DNA of 64,000 nt from W-Chloroflexi-9 sp045863195. GTDB lineage: Bacteria > Chloroflexota > Dehalococcoidia > UBA2979. Made by a program: the position numbers and the translations under genes. Under the pieces are notes generated by a model. That model saw only the letters and a program-made list of their open reading frames with translations, was not told the origin of the DNA and made no database searches. Where the stretch lies: contig BTUI01000001.1 in NCBI GenBank assembly GCA_045863195.1, forward strand, positions 415,994-479,993. Reading direction: 5' to 3'. Below are positions 27,561 through 36,430 of the stretch, in pieces. The first letter of the stretch is position 1. Each line of letters opens with the position of its first letter.

Positions 27561-27617
27561 GCCTCTCCGGTCGCACGCGCGGGTACGGCGCGTACGATGT
27601 CAGCCCGGAAGAAGGCT

Positions 27618-27639
27618 GGAGATTCTGGGGAGAATCTCC
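27618..27639. repeat. Inverted repeat in the rnc/cca divergent gap
   Basis: GGAGATTCT (27618-27626) and AGAATCTCC (27631-27639) form a perfect 9-bp inverted repeat around GGGG. It lies upstream of both rnc (minus) and cca (plus). A TACGAT box at 27593-27598 could start the cca transcript and place the repeat in its leader. Its core AGATTCT...AGAATCT is also part of the operator-like repeat at 51935-51969. Confidence 0.5.
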
Positions 27640-27672
27640 CGGGTCGAGGCATCGTAGGAAGCCCCCGAATCA

Positions 27673-28914
27673 GTGTCAATATCTGATCACCTGCTTACTC
27701 GCCCTACCCTGAAAGCGCTCCGCGACGCCCTCGACCCCGCTGCGCGACGCCTCCTGCGCGCCGTCGAGGCGGCCTCGGAGGCCCTCGGCGTGGAGGCGTA
27801 CGCGGTGGGCGGCGTCGTCCGCGATGTCGCCATCGGCCGGCCGGTGCACGACCTGGACGTGGCGATCGCCGCCGGCCCCGGTCCGTTCGTGCAGGCGGTC
27901 GCGGCGGCGCTCCACGACCCCACCGCATCCATCGAGGTGACGGACCGCTTCGGCACCGCCTCCGTGACCGGCGGCGGGATGCGGCTGGACCTCGCCCGGC
28001 TGCGCACCGAGCATTATGTCTCACCAGGCGCCCTGCCGGTGGTGCGCGCCACCGCGCGCATCGAGGTGGACCTGGAGCGGCGCGACTTCTCCGTGAACGC
28101 GATCGCGCTCGGCCTCGGTGGCCCCCGGCGCGGCGAGGTGGTCGACCCGCACGGCGGCCTGGCCGACCTCGCGACGCGCACGCTGCGCGTGCTCCACGAT
28201 CGCTCCTTCGAGGACGACGCGACCCGCCTCTACCGCGGTGCGCGCACCGCCGCCCTCTTCGACCTCCGACCGGACGCAGAGACGGCCGCGCTGATCGCCG
28301 AGGGTGGGCGGTGGCTCACGCCGGTCTCCGGCGAGCGGCTGCGCGCCGAGTGGGCCACCACCGCCCGACGCGGACGCGCCGGCCGCACGCTGGCGCTGCT
28401 CGACGCGTGGGGCGTGCTGAGGGCCACCCACCCCTCGCTCTACCTCCACCCCCACGCGCGGCGCGCCCTGGCGCGCCGGCGGGGTGCGATCGCCCCGGAG
28501 GTGCTCGCCGGCGTGGTCCTCGCCCCCCTCCTTGGCCGCGCCGCCGTCCTCGACCGCCTCGCGGCGCCTCGGGAGTGGCGGCTCGCCGCGGACGGCGCGG
28601 CGGCGCTGCTCGACGCGACGGACCCCACGCCCGAGGCGCTCGAGCGCCTCGCCGGCACGAGCGCGGCTGCCCGCACGGCGGCGGCCTGGCTCGACCCGGA
28701 GCGCCAGCGTGCCCTGCAGCGCGACCTGCGCCGGTGGGAGCGGACGCGGCCGCCGCTCACGGCGGAGGCGCTGCTCCGCCTCGGTGTCGCGCGCGGCCCG
28801 GCGCTGGGCGCGGCGCTCGCGGAGTTGCGCCGTGCGCGCTTCCTCGGCACGCTGGGGAGCGCTGCGGAGGCGCGTGCCGAGATCCGGCGGCGCATCGCGC
28901 GCGAGGGAGGCTGA
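27673..28914 (+). CDS. CCA tRNA nucleotidyltransferase / poly(A) polymerase family
   Basis: A 413-residue class II nucleotidyltransferase. The N-terminal catalytic head has GGVVRD (46-51) with the metal-binding Asp60 and Asp62 in HDLDVAI, then RRDFSVNAI and the EDDATRLYR block that selects CTP and ATP. It repairs or adds the 3' CCA of tRNA. The three tRNA genes in this window were read individually; Leu, Lys and Val all encode CCA, so this enzyme would mainly repair. GTG 27673 is tentative because the nearest AGGAAG lies 12 nt upstream. Confidence 0.87.
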   Translation: MSISDHLLTRPTLKALRDALDPAARRLLRAVEAASEALGVEAYAVGGVVRDVAIGRPVHDLDVAIAAGPGPFVQAVAAALHDPTASIEVTDRFGTASVTGGGMRLDLARLRTEHYVSPGALPVVRATARIEVDLERRDFSVNAIALGLGGPRRGEVVDPHGGLADLATRTLRVLHDRSFEDDATRLYRGARTAALFDLRPDAETAALIAEGGRWLTPVSGERLRAEWATTARRGRAGRTLALLDAWGVLRATHPSLYLHPHARRALARRRGAIAPEVLAGVVLAPLLGRAAVLDRLAAPREWRLAADGAAALLDATDPTPEALERLAGTSAAARTAAAWLDPERQRALQRDLRRWERTRPPLTAEALLRLGVARGPALGAALAELRRARFLGTLGSAAEARAEIRRRIAREGG

Positions 28915-28917
28915 CCG

Positions 28918-29268
28918 ATGGCGTTCGAGACGAACTGCTACGTCTGCGGCGGGGCGGTCGATGACCCGGGCCTGCTCTCCGAGTGCTTCGGGTGCAACCG
29001 CTGGTTCCACCTCCGTCGCCGCATGGACCAGCCCGGCACCGACTGCGGCGACGCCGTGATCGGGGAGTCGCTGGGCGCGGAGACCTACTGCAACCCCTGC
29101 CTGGAGAAGGCGGAGCGCGACGCCGCCGCCTCGATGACGCGAGAGGACCGCGCGCTGGCGATGGCGCGCTTCATGGCCGGCGACCAGGCGCCGCGTCCCG
29201 CGGTGGACGTGCCGCCGCCGCCCCCGGCCGGGCCTCGCCGCTTCCGCCGCGTGGAGGACGCCGGGTGA
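28918..29268 (+). CDS. C4HC3 zinc-binding protein, PHD-finger-like
   Basis: A 116-residue protein starting 4 bases after cca. Residues 7-61 carry Cys7-x2-Cys10-x12-Cys23-x2-Cys26-x4-His31-x11-Cys43-x14-Cys58-x2-Cys61, the ligand order of a cross-braced PHD-type zinc finger, with an aromatic pair (Trp29, Phe30) just before His31. PHD domains typically bind histone tails in eukaryotes, so a bacterial match is more likely a convergent zinc fold. The rest is an acidic/basic linker with a proline run (96-101). Co-translated with cca and the next membrane protein. Function unknown. Confidence 0.65.
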   Translation: MAFETNCYVCGGAVDDPGLLSECFGCNRWFHLRRRMDQPGTDCGDAVIGESLGAETYCNPCLEKAERDAAASMTREDRALAMARFMAGDQAPRPAVDVPPPPPAGPRRFRRVEDAG

Positions 29269-29621
29269 GCCGTGACCGCGCCGCGCGACGCGAACGCGCA
29301 CGCCGCCCCGCAGCGGCCAGCGCGAAGCCGGTCGCACCTGTTGCACGCGCCGCGGGCGGGCCGCCCCAGCAGCCCGCGCCGGTCCGGCGGTACCTGTTCC
29401 TGTTCTTCTCCGGCCTGCTGATCGGCCGGGTCGCCTCCGAGTCATTCCCGACCGGGGTCGTCGACACGATCGACCTGATGATGGTGGCCGGGCTCGCCCT
29501 CACCGCGGCGCTGTCCTGGCGCGCGTGGGCACGCCGGGCCGTGGAGGCACGCCGGCGCGAGCAACTGGTGCGCCGCCGCGCGCAGCAGGCCGCGGCTGCC
29601 GAGGACACCGAAGAGTCCTAG
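29265..29621 (+). CDS. Small membrane protein with basic flanks
   Basis: A 118-residue protein starting at GTG 29265, which overlaps the preceding TGA as GTGA. The N-terminal 40 residues are Arg/Ala/Pro-rich and cytosolic in character. Hydrophobic segments lie at about 44-58 and 66-84, followed by a charged Arg-rich C-terminal helix. Its stop overlaps the stop of the convergent acetyltransferase by 3 bp. No family recognised. Confidence 0.6.
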   Translation: MSRDRAARRERARRPAAASAKPVAPVARAAGGPPQQPAPVRRYLFLFFSGLLIGRVASESFPTGVVDTIDLMMVAGLALTAALSWRAWARRAVEARRREQLVRRRAQQAAAAEDTEES

Positions 29622-30109
29622 CGCACCCGGATGCGACCGAACCAGGTCGCATCGCCCGAGTCGTCCGGCCGCTCGTCCTCGGGCAGCGGCACGAAGCCGG
29701 TGCGCAGCATGAAGTAGAGGCCGCGACCGTTCGTGCGCGGCACCCGCGCGAGCAGCGGCGACTGCCCCTCCGCCGCGAGTTTCCGCTCGGCCACCAGGAT
29801 CGCCTTCGTCGCCGTCGCCCGGCCTCGGCGCGCGGGGGCGATGGCGACGGCGAGGAGCGCCGCCGTCCCGCGCCGCGGGCAGTCGCGACGGACCACCGCG
29901 ACGCCCATCGTCGTGCCGCCCTCGCGCACCAGGTACCACTCCGCCTCCGCGGGAAACGGTGGGAGGTCGACCGGCGCGCCGCGTTCGATGCCGTCCTGCA
30001 GCGCGCGCGCCAGCCCGGCATCGGCGAGCGCCTCCGCCGCCTCGACGCGCGCGAGCGTGAGGCCGAGGCCACGCGCCCACGCGCCGGCGCGAGCCGTCAT
30101 CGCAGCCAT
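29618..30109 (-). CDS. GNAT family N-acetyltransferase
   Basis: A 163-residue GNAT-like protein. The central strand AALLAVAIAPARRGRATATKAILVAERKLAAEG fits motif A (acetyl-CoA pyrophosphate-binding, consensus V-x-P-x-x-R-x-x-G) at about 88-102, and a YFMLRTGFVPL block fits motif B near 132-142. It starts 13 bp inside the end of the DinG-like gene, so it is co-translated. The substrate cannot be deduced. Confidence 0.68.
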   Translation of the reverse strand: MAAMTARAGAWARGLGLTLARVEAAEALADAGLARALQDGIERGAPVDLPPFPAEAEWYLVREGGTTMGVAVVRRDCPRRGTAALLAVAIAPARRGRATATKAILVAERKLAAEGQSPLLARVPRTNGRGLYFMLRTGFVPLPEDERPDDSGDATWFGRIRVR

Positions 30110-32904
30110 GCGGCCACCGCCGCCGGGATGTCATCGGCGCGCATCGGGCGCACCTCGCAGTCCGGCAGGCCGTCGAGGAAGAGCGAGCCGTACTGCCGCC
30201 GCACGATGCGGCTGTCGAGCACGACGAAGGCGCCGCGGTCGGTGGTGCTACGGATCAGCCGCCCGAAGCCCTGGCGGAAGCGCAGGACGGACTGCGGCAG
30301 CGCGAACTCCTGGAACGGGTCGTCGTACTGCTCGGCACGGCCCTCGTACACCGGGTCGTTCGGCACGGGGAACGGCAGCCGCGCGATCACGATCTGCGAG
30401 AGCGCGTCCCCGCGCACGTCCACACCCTCCCAGAACGCAGCGGTGCCGAGGATCACCGAGCGGGGCCGCTCCATCAGCAGCCGCAGCAGGCGCGAGGGCG
30501 ATCCGTCCACGCCCTGCGCCAGCACCAGCACGTCGTCCTCCGCGAGGCGGTCCCGCAGCGCGAGATTGGCGGCGCGCACCGCGGCGTGCGAGGTGAAGAG
30601 CACGAGCGTCCGCCCGCCGGCCGCGCGGATCACCTCGGCGAGCGTGTCGTGGAGCGAGGAGTCGTAGGCCGGCATCCCGGGCTCCGGCAGGTCGTTCGCC
30701 AGCAGCGCCGTGACGGCGCGCCGGTAGTCGAACGGCGACGGCAGCATCACCGTCTCCGGCTCCACGAGGCCGAGGCGCGCCGCGGCGAAGTCGAACGACC
30801 CGGCGGCCTGCAGCGTGGCGCTCGTCGCCAGCACGGACTCGCGTCCCGCGTAGAGGTCCTGGCCCAGCCGCCCTGCCACGTCGCGCGGGGCCCGGCTGAG
30901 GCGGAGTTCGCCCTCGGTGCGGGTGACCCAGGCGATCTCGGAGCGGTCGGGGCGCAGAATCACGCGGCGCAGCGTCTCGCGCGCGGCGGTCAGCGCCTCC
31001 AGGTGGCGGTACGTCTCCGCGCGCAGCCCCTCGACGTCCACGCCCGCGTCCTCGGGCATCGCGTCGACGGTCTCGCGCAGCCCGGTGACGCGCTCGCCGA
31101 GGACGTGCAGGCCGAGGTCGAGGTTGAGCGCGGCCTGCTCCACTTCCTCCCATGACCCCTGCGACCGCCGCCCCGCCGTCAGCGAGAGGTCCACGCGGCC
31201 GCCCGGCCCCTCGTGCACCTCGTCGATGAAGAGGCGCAGGGCGTCCTGCAGGTGGCGGACGTGGTCGCGCGTTGCCTGCACGCCGGTCTCCAGCGCCCTC
31301 GCAATCGGCGCGAGGCCGGCCGCCGGGGAGAGCGCAGCGCCCCCCATCCCCACCGCCGCGAGGCGTCGCGCAAGGCCGGGCACGCCATGGCGCTCGCCCG
31401 TCCCCAGCGCCTCCACCAGGTCGCGCGCCTCCCGCATCGAGAGGCTCGCGCCGTAGTGCTGCGTCGCCACGTCCTCCAGCCGGTGCGCCTCGTCGATCAC
31501 GAGGTGGCGGAACGGCGGCAGCACCTGGTCGCCCCGCGCGGCATTCGCGAGCAGGAGCGAGTGGTTCACGATGACGAGGTGCGCAGCGGCGGCGCGCTGG
31601 CGCGCGCGCAGCAGGAAGCACGACCCGTCACGCACGTATGCGCAGCGGCGGGCAAGACAGTCCGTGTCCTCCGCCGAGATCTGCGGCCACCACGGCTGCT
31701 CCTGCGACGTCATGTACAACTCGGCCAGGTCGCCCGTCTCTGTGGCCGGCAGCCAGGCAGCCACGCGCGCGAACAGCCGCGCCTCCGCCTCGCTGCGCGA
31801 AGACGGGTCGAGGCGTACCTGCGCCCACCGCTCCAGGCAGAGGTAGTTGCCACGACCCTTCACCACCGCCACGCGGAGCGCACCGGGCGCGGCCTCCGCG
31901 GCCTCCACCAGCGCGACGGCCGCCGGGGCGTCCTTGCCTGCCAGCTGGTCCTGCAGGTTCAGGGTGTGCGTACTCACCACCACGCGGTCATCGTTCCGCA
32001 GCGCATGCATCAGCGACGGCACGAGGTACGCGAGCGACTTCCCGGTGCCTGTCCCCGCCTCAACCAGCAGGTGGCCGCCGCGCCCGAGGTGCGCGGCCAC
32101 GCGGCGCGCCATCTCCTCCTGCGCCGCTCGACGCTCGTACCCCTCGAACAGGTCGGGACGCGCTGCGGCCAGGGCGAAGACGTCGGATACCTCCTCCGGC
32201 GCGACCGGCGTGCGCTGCTCCTTCGGCACCAGCGGCACGAACGCGCGGCGCACCGGCGGCAGCGGAAGCGCGGCGATGATCGCGGCCGCCTCCGCGGCAT
32301 CGATCGTGCCGCCGCCGGAGCGCGCGAGGGCATCCTCGATCAGCGTGCCGACACCCCAGCGGGCACGCTGCGCGAAGGTGTGCAGTTCCACCAGCAGCGA
32401 GCGCGGCATCGCCTCCATGCGTCCGAGGAGCGCGAGGAAGATGTCCCGGGTCGCCTCCGCGTCCGCCAGGGCGCGGTGACTCACGGGCATGTGCACGCCG
32501 AGCAGCCCGGCGATCGCGCCGAGGTTCAGGCGGCCGGCCGTAGGCAGCAGCACGGAGGCGAGTTCCCACGTGTCGTAGGACGGCCCGGGCGGCGTGACCT
32601 GCTCCGCCTGCAGGAACGCGAGGTCGAACGCGATGTTCTGGCCGACGATCGCGCGGTCGCCGATGAAGTCGACCAGCGCGTCGCGTACCTCGATGAATCG
32701 GGGTGCGCCGACCAGGTCGCTGTCCGCGATCCCGGTGAGGTCCTGTACCTCCCGCGGGATGGAGCGGCCGGGGTCGACGAAGGTGCGGAAGTTCTCGAAC
32801 GTGCCGGAACGGTCGAAGCGGGTCGCCCCGATCTCGATGATCCGGTCAGCCTCCGACGAGAGTCCGGTGGTCTCGAGGTCGAGGGCGACGAACCGATCGG
32901 GCAT
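30097..32904 (-). CDS. dinG: DinG-type helicase with N-terminal DnaQ-like exonuclease domain
   Basis: A 935-residue fusion. Residues 1-170 form a DEDDh 3'-5' exonuclease (Asp9 and Glu11 in ALDLETTGL, then NIAFDLAFL and SHRALADA). The rest is an XPD/DinG superfamily 2 helicase with Walker A EAGTGTGKSLAYLVP, the DEAH box IDEAHRLED and a cysteine set around CLARRCAYVRDGSC that would hold the [4Fe-4S] cluster of this family. This resembles the Bacillus-type DinG, where the exonuclease and helicase-like parts are joined. The role is repair of stalled or structured DNA ends; enzymatic direction was not tested. Confidence 0.9.
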   Translation of the reverse strand: MPDRFVALDLETTGLSSEADRIIEIGATRFDRSGTFENFRTFVDPGRSIPREVQDLTGIADSDLVGAPRFIEVRDALVDFIGDRAIVGQNIAFDLAFLQAEQVTPPGPSYDTWELASVLLPTAGRLNLGAIAGLLGVHMPVSHRALADAEATRDIFLALLGRMEAMPRSLLVELHTFAQRARWGVGTLIEDALARSGGGTIDAAEAAAIIAALPLPPVRRAFVPLVPKEQRTPVAPEEVSDVFALAAARPDLFEGYERRAAQEEMARRVAAHLGRGGHLLVEAGTGTGKSLAYLVPSLMHALRNDDRVVVSTHTLNLQDQLAGKDAPAAVALVEAAEAAPGALRVAVVKGRGNYLCLERWAQVRLDPSSRSEAEARLFARVAAWLPATETGDLAELYMTSQEQPWWPQISAEDTDCLARRCAYVRDGSCFLLRARQRAAAAHLVIVNHSLLLANAARGDQVLPPFRHLVIDEAHRLEDVATQHYGASLSMREARDLVEALGTGERHGVPGLARRLAAVGMGGAALSPAAGLAPIARALETGVQATRDHVRHLQDALRLFIDEVHEGPGGRVDLSLTAGRRSQGSWEEVEQAALNLDLGLHVLGERVTGLRETVDAMPEDAGVDVEGLRAETYRHLEALTAARETLRRVILRPDRSEIAWVTRTEGELRLSRAPRDVAGRLGQDLYAGRESVLATSATLQAAGSFDFAAARLGLVEPETVMLPSPFDYRRAVTALLANDLPEPGMPAYDSSLHDTLAEVIRAAGGRTLVLFTSHAAVRAANLALRDRLAEDDVLVLAQGVDGSPSRLLRLLMERPRSVILGTAAFWEGVDVRGDALSQIVIARLPFPVPNDPVYEGRAEQYDDPFQEFALPQSVLRFRQGFGRLIRSTTDRGAFVVLDSRIVRRQYGSLFLDGLPDCEVRPMRADDIPAAVAAWLR

Positions 32905-32937
32905 GTCGCCCGCCTTCAGGCGCGGCCGGCCGCCGCG

Positions 32938-33687
32938 CTAGTCCTCGCCGCGTTGCGCGGGGTCGAGCGAGTCCGGGGTGAAGGCGACCCAGCGGCCCTC
33001 GCGGGTCTTGTGCACCGCCTCGAAGCGTCCCGCGTGGAGTTCCTCCAGGAACTGCTCCGGTGACGTCACCTCGTTCGCGAAGCCGGTGGCGAAGGCGCCG
33101 ATCCCGCTCGTGGAGTGCCCGTCCGAACCGCCGGTGCCGGGGAGCCCCAGGATGCGCGCGACCTCCAGCGCGAAGTCGTTCTCCTTCGGCGTGTTGGAGC
33201 CGTTGCCGACCTCGATCGCGTGGACGAACTTGAAGACCGGCATCCGCTCCGCGGCTTCCTCCGGCGTGAGTTCGAACTTCTGGCCGGTGCGCATCGCCGT
33301 CACCGGGTCGAAGAGCCGGCGGAACGGGTGGGCGACGATCAGGAAGCCGCCGATCTTGTCCAGTTCCTCGCGCAGTTTCGCGACGCGGCGGATGCCGGGG
33401 AGGTAGGTCGTCAGGCCCACGGCGAGCATGTGGCCCATGTCCGTGGAGACTTCCATGCCGAAGTTGATGAACTGGCCCGGGTACTGGTCACGGATCGCGC
33501 GCTGCTGGTGCGACTCCAGCACCTTGTCGTGCTCGGTCAGGTTCACACCCGTGAGCCCGGTCTCCTTCGCGATCTTCATCAGATCGGGGATCTCAAGCAT
33601 CGAGTCGGACGAGGTGGGGTTGGTGTGGATGTGCATCTCGATCAACGAGCGCTGCAGACCGTCGCGGATGTCCAGGGGGCCCTCCAC
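32938..33687 (-). CDS. PHP-domain metal-dependent phosphoesterase
   Basis: A 249-residue PHP protein. Metal ligands are His19-x-His21 (MHIHTN), Glu52-His53-Asp54 (TEHDKV), the AHPFRR histidine, and the SDGHS pair near the C-terminus. Family members hydrolyse phosphoesters such as 3'-5' phosphoadenosine phosphate or oligonucleotides. The start is uncertain: GTG 33685-33687 is used, but GGAGGG sits better placed for a CTG at 33673-33675. It is upstream of the DinG-like gene on the same strand. Confidence 0.75.
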   Translation of the reverse strand: MEGPLDIRDGLQRSLIEMHIHTNPTSSDSMLEIPDLMKIAKETGLTGVNLTEHDKVLESHQQRAIRDQYPGQFINFGMEVSTDMGHMLAVGLTTYLPGIRRVAKLREELDKIGGFLIVAHPFRRLFDPVTAMRTGQKFELTPEEAAERMPVFKFVHAIEVGNGSNTPKENDFALEVARILGLPGTGGSDGHSTSGIGAFATGFANEVTSPEQFLEELHAGRFEAVHKTREGRWVAFTPDSLDPAQRGED

Positions 33688-33796
33688 TCCCGGCGAGTGC
33701 TGGATCGAGCGTGCACCCCTCCGGCGCACGGTCAGGCCGGTAGGATACGTGCCGATCGCGCATCCGGCCACCCCACCGACGCCCGTCGCGCGAGGC

Positions 33797-34201
33797 CTAT
33801 CGGCGCTCCGCCAGCACCGGCAGTAGCCCGCCGAGGCAGGCGGCGAGGATCGCGAGGCTGATGAGCACGGCCGGCGCCTCCCCCGTCCGCACCCGGCCGC
33901 GAACGATGACGTACGCCGCCGCGAGTACCGCCAGGCTCCCGAGCATGCCGATGACGAACGGCCGCCCGCCGGAGGCGTGGTAGATCGCCCCGAGCACCAG
34001 TCCGATCAGCGTGAGCGAGATGCTGAGGCCGTTCAGGAACAGGATGACCAGGACCGGCAGCCGCGAGCGCCCCTGGAAGCGCGCTGCGGGGCCCGGGCGC
34101 GCGGCCCAGATCACGAGCACGGGCGTGATGAACATGGCGGCGGCCGCGCCGGAGATCCACCCCGCCACCAGCGGACGCAGCAGTTCCTCGTCCGGGATCA
34201 C
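33797..34201 (-). CDS. Hypothetical four-helix membrane protein
   Basis: A 134-residue protein with hydrophobic segments at about 10-33, 50-72, 80-100 and 108-128 and a short basic C-terminus. GTG 34199-34201 overlaps the ispE stop as GTGA, so it is translationally coupled to ispE. No recognisable family and no catalytic motif. Confidence 0.62.
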   Translation of the reverse strand: MIPDEELLRPLVAGWISGAAAAMFITPVLVIWAARPGPAARFQGRSRLPVLVILFLNGLSISLTLIGLVLGAIYHASGGRPFVIGMLGSLAVLAAAYVIVRGRVRTGEAPAVLISLAILAACLGGLLPVLAERR

Positions 34202-35124
34202 GGGCCCGTGATCTCCTCGACCGCGGTCGCCGCCGCGCGGCCGAGCGTGCGGGCCTCGAAGACGGCCGCGCCCTGCGCGCGGAAGTCACGGCGCAGTTCG
34301 GACACCTTCGCGTCCTTCAGGATGAGCATGAACACGGACGGCCCCGCCCCGCAGAGGTGCATGCGGGGTGCGCCAGCCGCGGTGTAGCGCGCGTAGTGCG
34401 CCACCAGTTCCGGCTCCGTGCGCTCCACGACCGCCTCGAACACGTTCGCCAGGTCGGAGGTGGGCGGCGGCGCCTTCCGTGCGATGCGTGCGGCGAGGCG
34501 GCGCGCGCGCAGGCCGTCCGTGAACTCGTGCGGGTGGAGGGCGGCGTAACGTCGCGCGGTCTTGCCGGGCGCCGAGGGCACCGGTGGCGTGAGGATGAGC
34601 ATGCGCAGCGGCGTCACGTCGCGGAGCGGCTCCACGCGCTCGCCTCGGCCGGTGCAGAAGGCGGTACCGCCGTGCAGGAAGAACGGCACGTCCGAGCCGA
34701 GCGTCGCGGCGACCGCCTCGAGCCGCTCGACCGGCCAGTCGAGCCGCCACAGCCGCTGCAGCCCTCGGATCACCGCCGCGGCGTCCGAGGAGCCGCCGCC
34801 GAGGCCACCGGGCGAGGGGATGCGCTTCTCGACGCGGATCGCCAGGTCGGGGTCACGGCCGGCGGCCTCCGCCACGCGGATCGCGGCACGGCGCGCGAGG
34901 TCGGATTCGGGATCGATCCCGGCGGCGTAGTCGCCGGTCAGCGTGACGCTGAGGCTGCTCCCGGCCGGGCGCGCCTCGATCTCCACGCGGTCGGCCAGGT
35001 CCACCGTGGTCATCACCGTGGCGACTTCGTGGTAGCCGTCCTGGCGCTTCCGCAGCACCTCCAGCGCGAGGTTGATCTTCGCCGGTGCGATGAGCCGGAC
35101 GGCCCGCGGCGCGTCAGCGGACAT
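34198..35124 (-). CDS. ispE: 4-diphosphocytidyl-2-C-methyl-D-erythritol kinase
   Basis: A 308-residue GHMP kinase of the MEP isoprenoid pathway. It phosphorylates CDP-methylerythritol at the 2-OH. N-terminal PAKINLALEVL (14-24) and the GHMP ATP loop PSPGGLGGGSSDAAAV (103-118) are diagnostic; CGAGPSVFML marks the C-terminal motif. ATG 35122-35124 lies inside the end of rsmA (11-bp overlap), the standard rsmA-ispE order. Confidence 0.94.
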   Translation of the reverse strand: MSADAPRAVRLIAPAKINLALEVLRKRQDGYHEVATVMTTVDLADRVEIEARPAGSSLSVTLTGDYAAGIDPESDLARRAAIRVAEAAGRDPDLAIRVEKRIPSPGGLGGGSSDAAAVIRGLQRLWRLDWPVERLEAVAATLGSDVPFFLHGGTAFCTGRGERVEPLRDVTPLRMLILTPPVPSAPGKTARRYAALHPHEFTDGLRARRLAARIARKAPPPTSDLANVFEAVVERTEPELVAHYARYTAAGAPRMHLCGAGPSVFMLILKDAKVSELRRDFRAQGAAVFEARTLGRAAATAVEEITGP

Positions 35125-36064
35125 CGAGCGCGTCCGGGAAGGCGGCGATAAAGGCGCGGAAGAGCCGCCCCCAGTCCTCCAGCGAGAGATGCTGCGGGCG
35201 CGCCGCCGGGTCGATGCCGGAGGCGGCGAGGAGATCGAGGATCGCCCCGCGCTCGTATCCGCTCTCCTCGACGAGGATGTTGTGGAGTTGCTTGCGCGGC
35301 TGCGCGAAACCCGCGCGCACGAGGTGGAAGAACGGCTCGATGGTCTCGGGCGTGAGACCGATCGCCGGCTCCGCCAGCCGGTCGATGGCGACGACCGCGG
35401 ACTGCACCTTCGGCGGCGGCCAGAAGGCAATGGCGGGGACATCGAACAGGTAGCGGGGTTCGCCGTAGACCTTGATCGAGATCGAGAGCAACGACTCCTT
35501 GCCGGGGCCGCCGACCATGCGCTGCGCGACCTCGCGCTGCACGAGGACGACGATGTGCTCCGGCGCGGGGTCGCTCTCCAGCAGTTTCCGGACGATCGGC
35601 TGGGTGATGTAGTACGGCAGGTTGCCGACGGCGATGAACGGCGGCTGCGCGCCGCCCTCGGCGAGGAGTTCGACCGGCTCGAAGTCGAGCACGTCCGCGT
35701 TCACCACGGTCAGGCCGGGATACTCGGGCGACAGCCGCGCGCGGGTGAGCGCCGAGAGATCCTCGTCGATCTCGACGGCGACGACGGTGTCGGCGCGCGC
35801 GACGAGTTCCTGCGTCAGCACGCCCGGCCCCGCGCCGATCTCCAGGACGGGGACGGCGCGGTCACGCACCGCCGCGGCGGCGATGTCCGCGAGCAGCATC
35901 TCGTCCACGAGGAAATGCTGGCCCAGCGACTTGCGCGGGCGGAGCCCCAGTTTCCGGAGGAACACCGGCGCCTCGCCCGGCCCGGCGTCCCGGGCGGGCC
36001 TCGACGCCTTCGAGGACTTCGAGGACTTCGACGAGGAGCGTCGCTGCGGCTGGCCGGGGCTCAT
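35114..36064 (-). CDS. rsmA: 16S rRNA (adenine1518/1519-N6) dimethyltransferase
   Basis: A 316-residue KsgA-family enzyme that dimethylates two adenines near the 3' end of 16S rRNA. The LGQHFLVD block (47-54), SAM motif EIGAGPGVLT (75-84) and catalytic NLPYY (148-152) are present. A Ser/Lys-rich N-terminal extension (residues 10-20) is encoded by a 9-bp tandem repeat at 36009-36035. The start ATG 36062-36064 has GGGGGA upstream. It is followed by ispE and preceded by the SRP RNA gene on the same strand. Confidence 0.94.
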   Translation of the reverse strand: MSPGQPQRRSSSKSSKSSKASRPARDAGPGEAPVFLRKLGLRPRKSLGQHFLVDEMLLADIAAAAVRDRAVPVLEIGAGPGVLTQELVARADTVVAVEIDEDLSALTRARLSPEYPGLTVVNADVLDFEPVELLAEGGAQPPFIAVGNLPYYITQPIVRKLLESDPAPEHIVVLVQREVAQRMVGGPGKESLLSISIKVYGEPRYLFDVPAIAFWPPPKVQSAVVAIDRLAEPAIGLTPETIEPFFHLVRAGFAQPRKQLHNILVEESGYERGAILDLLAASGIDPAARPQHLSLEDWGRLFRAFIAAFPDALDVR

Positions 36065-36120
36065 GGGTGTCCCCCGGTGTGATGGCGTCGTGAGACGCCG
36101 GATAGCGGTAGAGGTGGGGT

Positions 36121-36385
36121 GGCCGTGCCCCGCCGTCGTTCGGCCCTGCCGGCTTACTCGCGCTGGCCTGCTCAAACCCGGCGACCCCGTGGCACCCAGC
36201 ACGTTCGGCTTACCGTTGCTGCCTTCCGGCCCTGGCGGGGTTCACCGGGTGCTGCCGCACAGGACCAGGCTCTCAACGCCGCCTGGCGTCCGCAGTCCCT
36301 TCAGTGTCGATCTCGGACGGGCATTCAGCCCCGCTCAAGCGGATTGCGGGTACAGGGCACCGCTAACTCCCCGCCTAGCACGACC
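36121..36385 (-). ncRNA. ffs: SRP RNA, large form with Alu domain
   Basis: The minus strand reads closely like the Bacillus-type scRNA: 5' GTGCTAGGCGGGGAGTTAGC, a GGTGCCCTGTACCCGCAATC block, and a central domain IV with CAGGGCCGGAAGGCAGCAAC (36209-36228 region), then a 3' end GCACGGCC that pairs with the 5' GGTCGTGC. These are the Alu and Ffh-binding parts of a roughly 265-nt SRP RNA. It forms the particle with Ffh and acts with FtsY. Ends are inferred from the terminal pairing and the upstream TACGAT box at 36392-36397 (start near 36385). Confidence 0.93.
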
Positions 36386-36430
36386 ACGTCGATCGTAGCA
36401 GCGGCCCTCGGGAGGCGCGAACCGCTCGGC

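Noticed and set aside
23184..27686. 1500-codon open frame on the plus strand over smc and rnc
   Set aside because: It is antisense to well supported SMC and RNase III domains and has no family-like content; long antisense frames are expected at this GC content.
36009..36035. Three copies of a 9-bp repeat (TTCGAGGAC type)
   Set aside because: It lies inside rsmA and encodes its Ser/Lys-rich N-terminal extension; not a CRISPR or mobile repeat.
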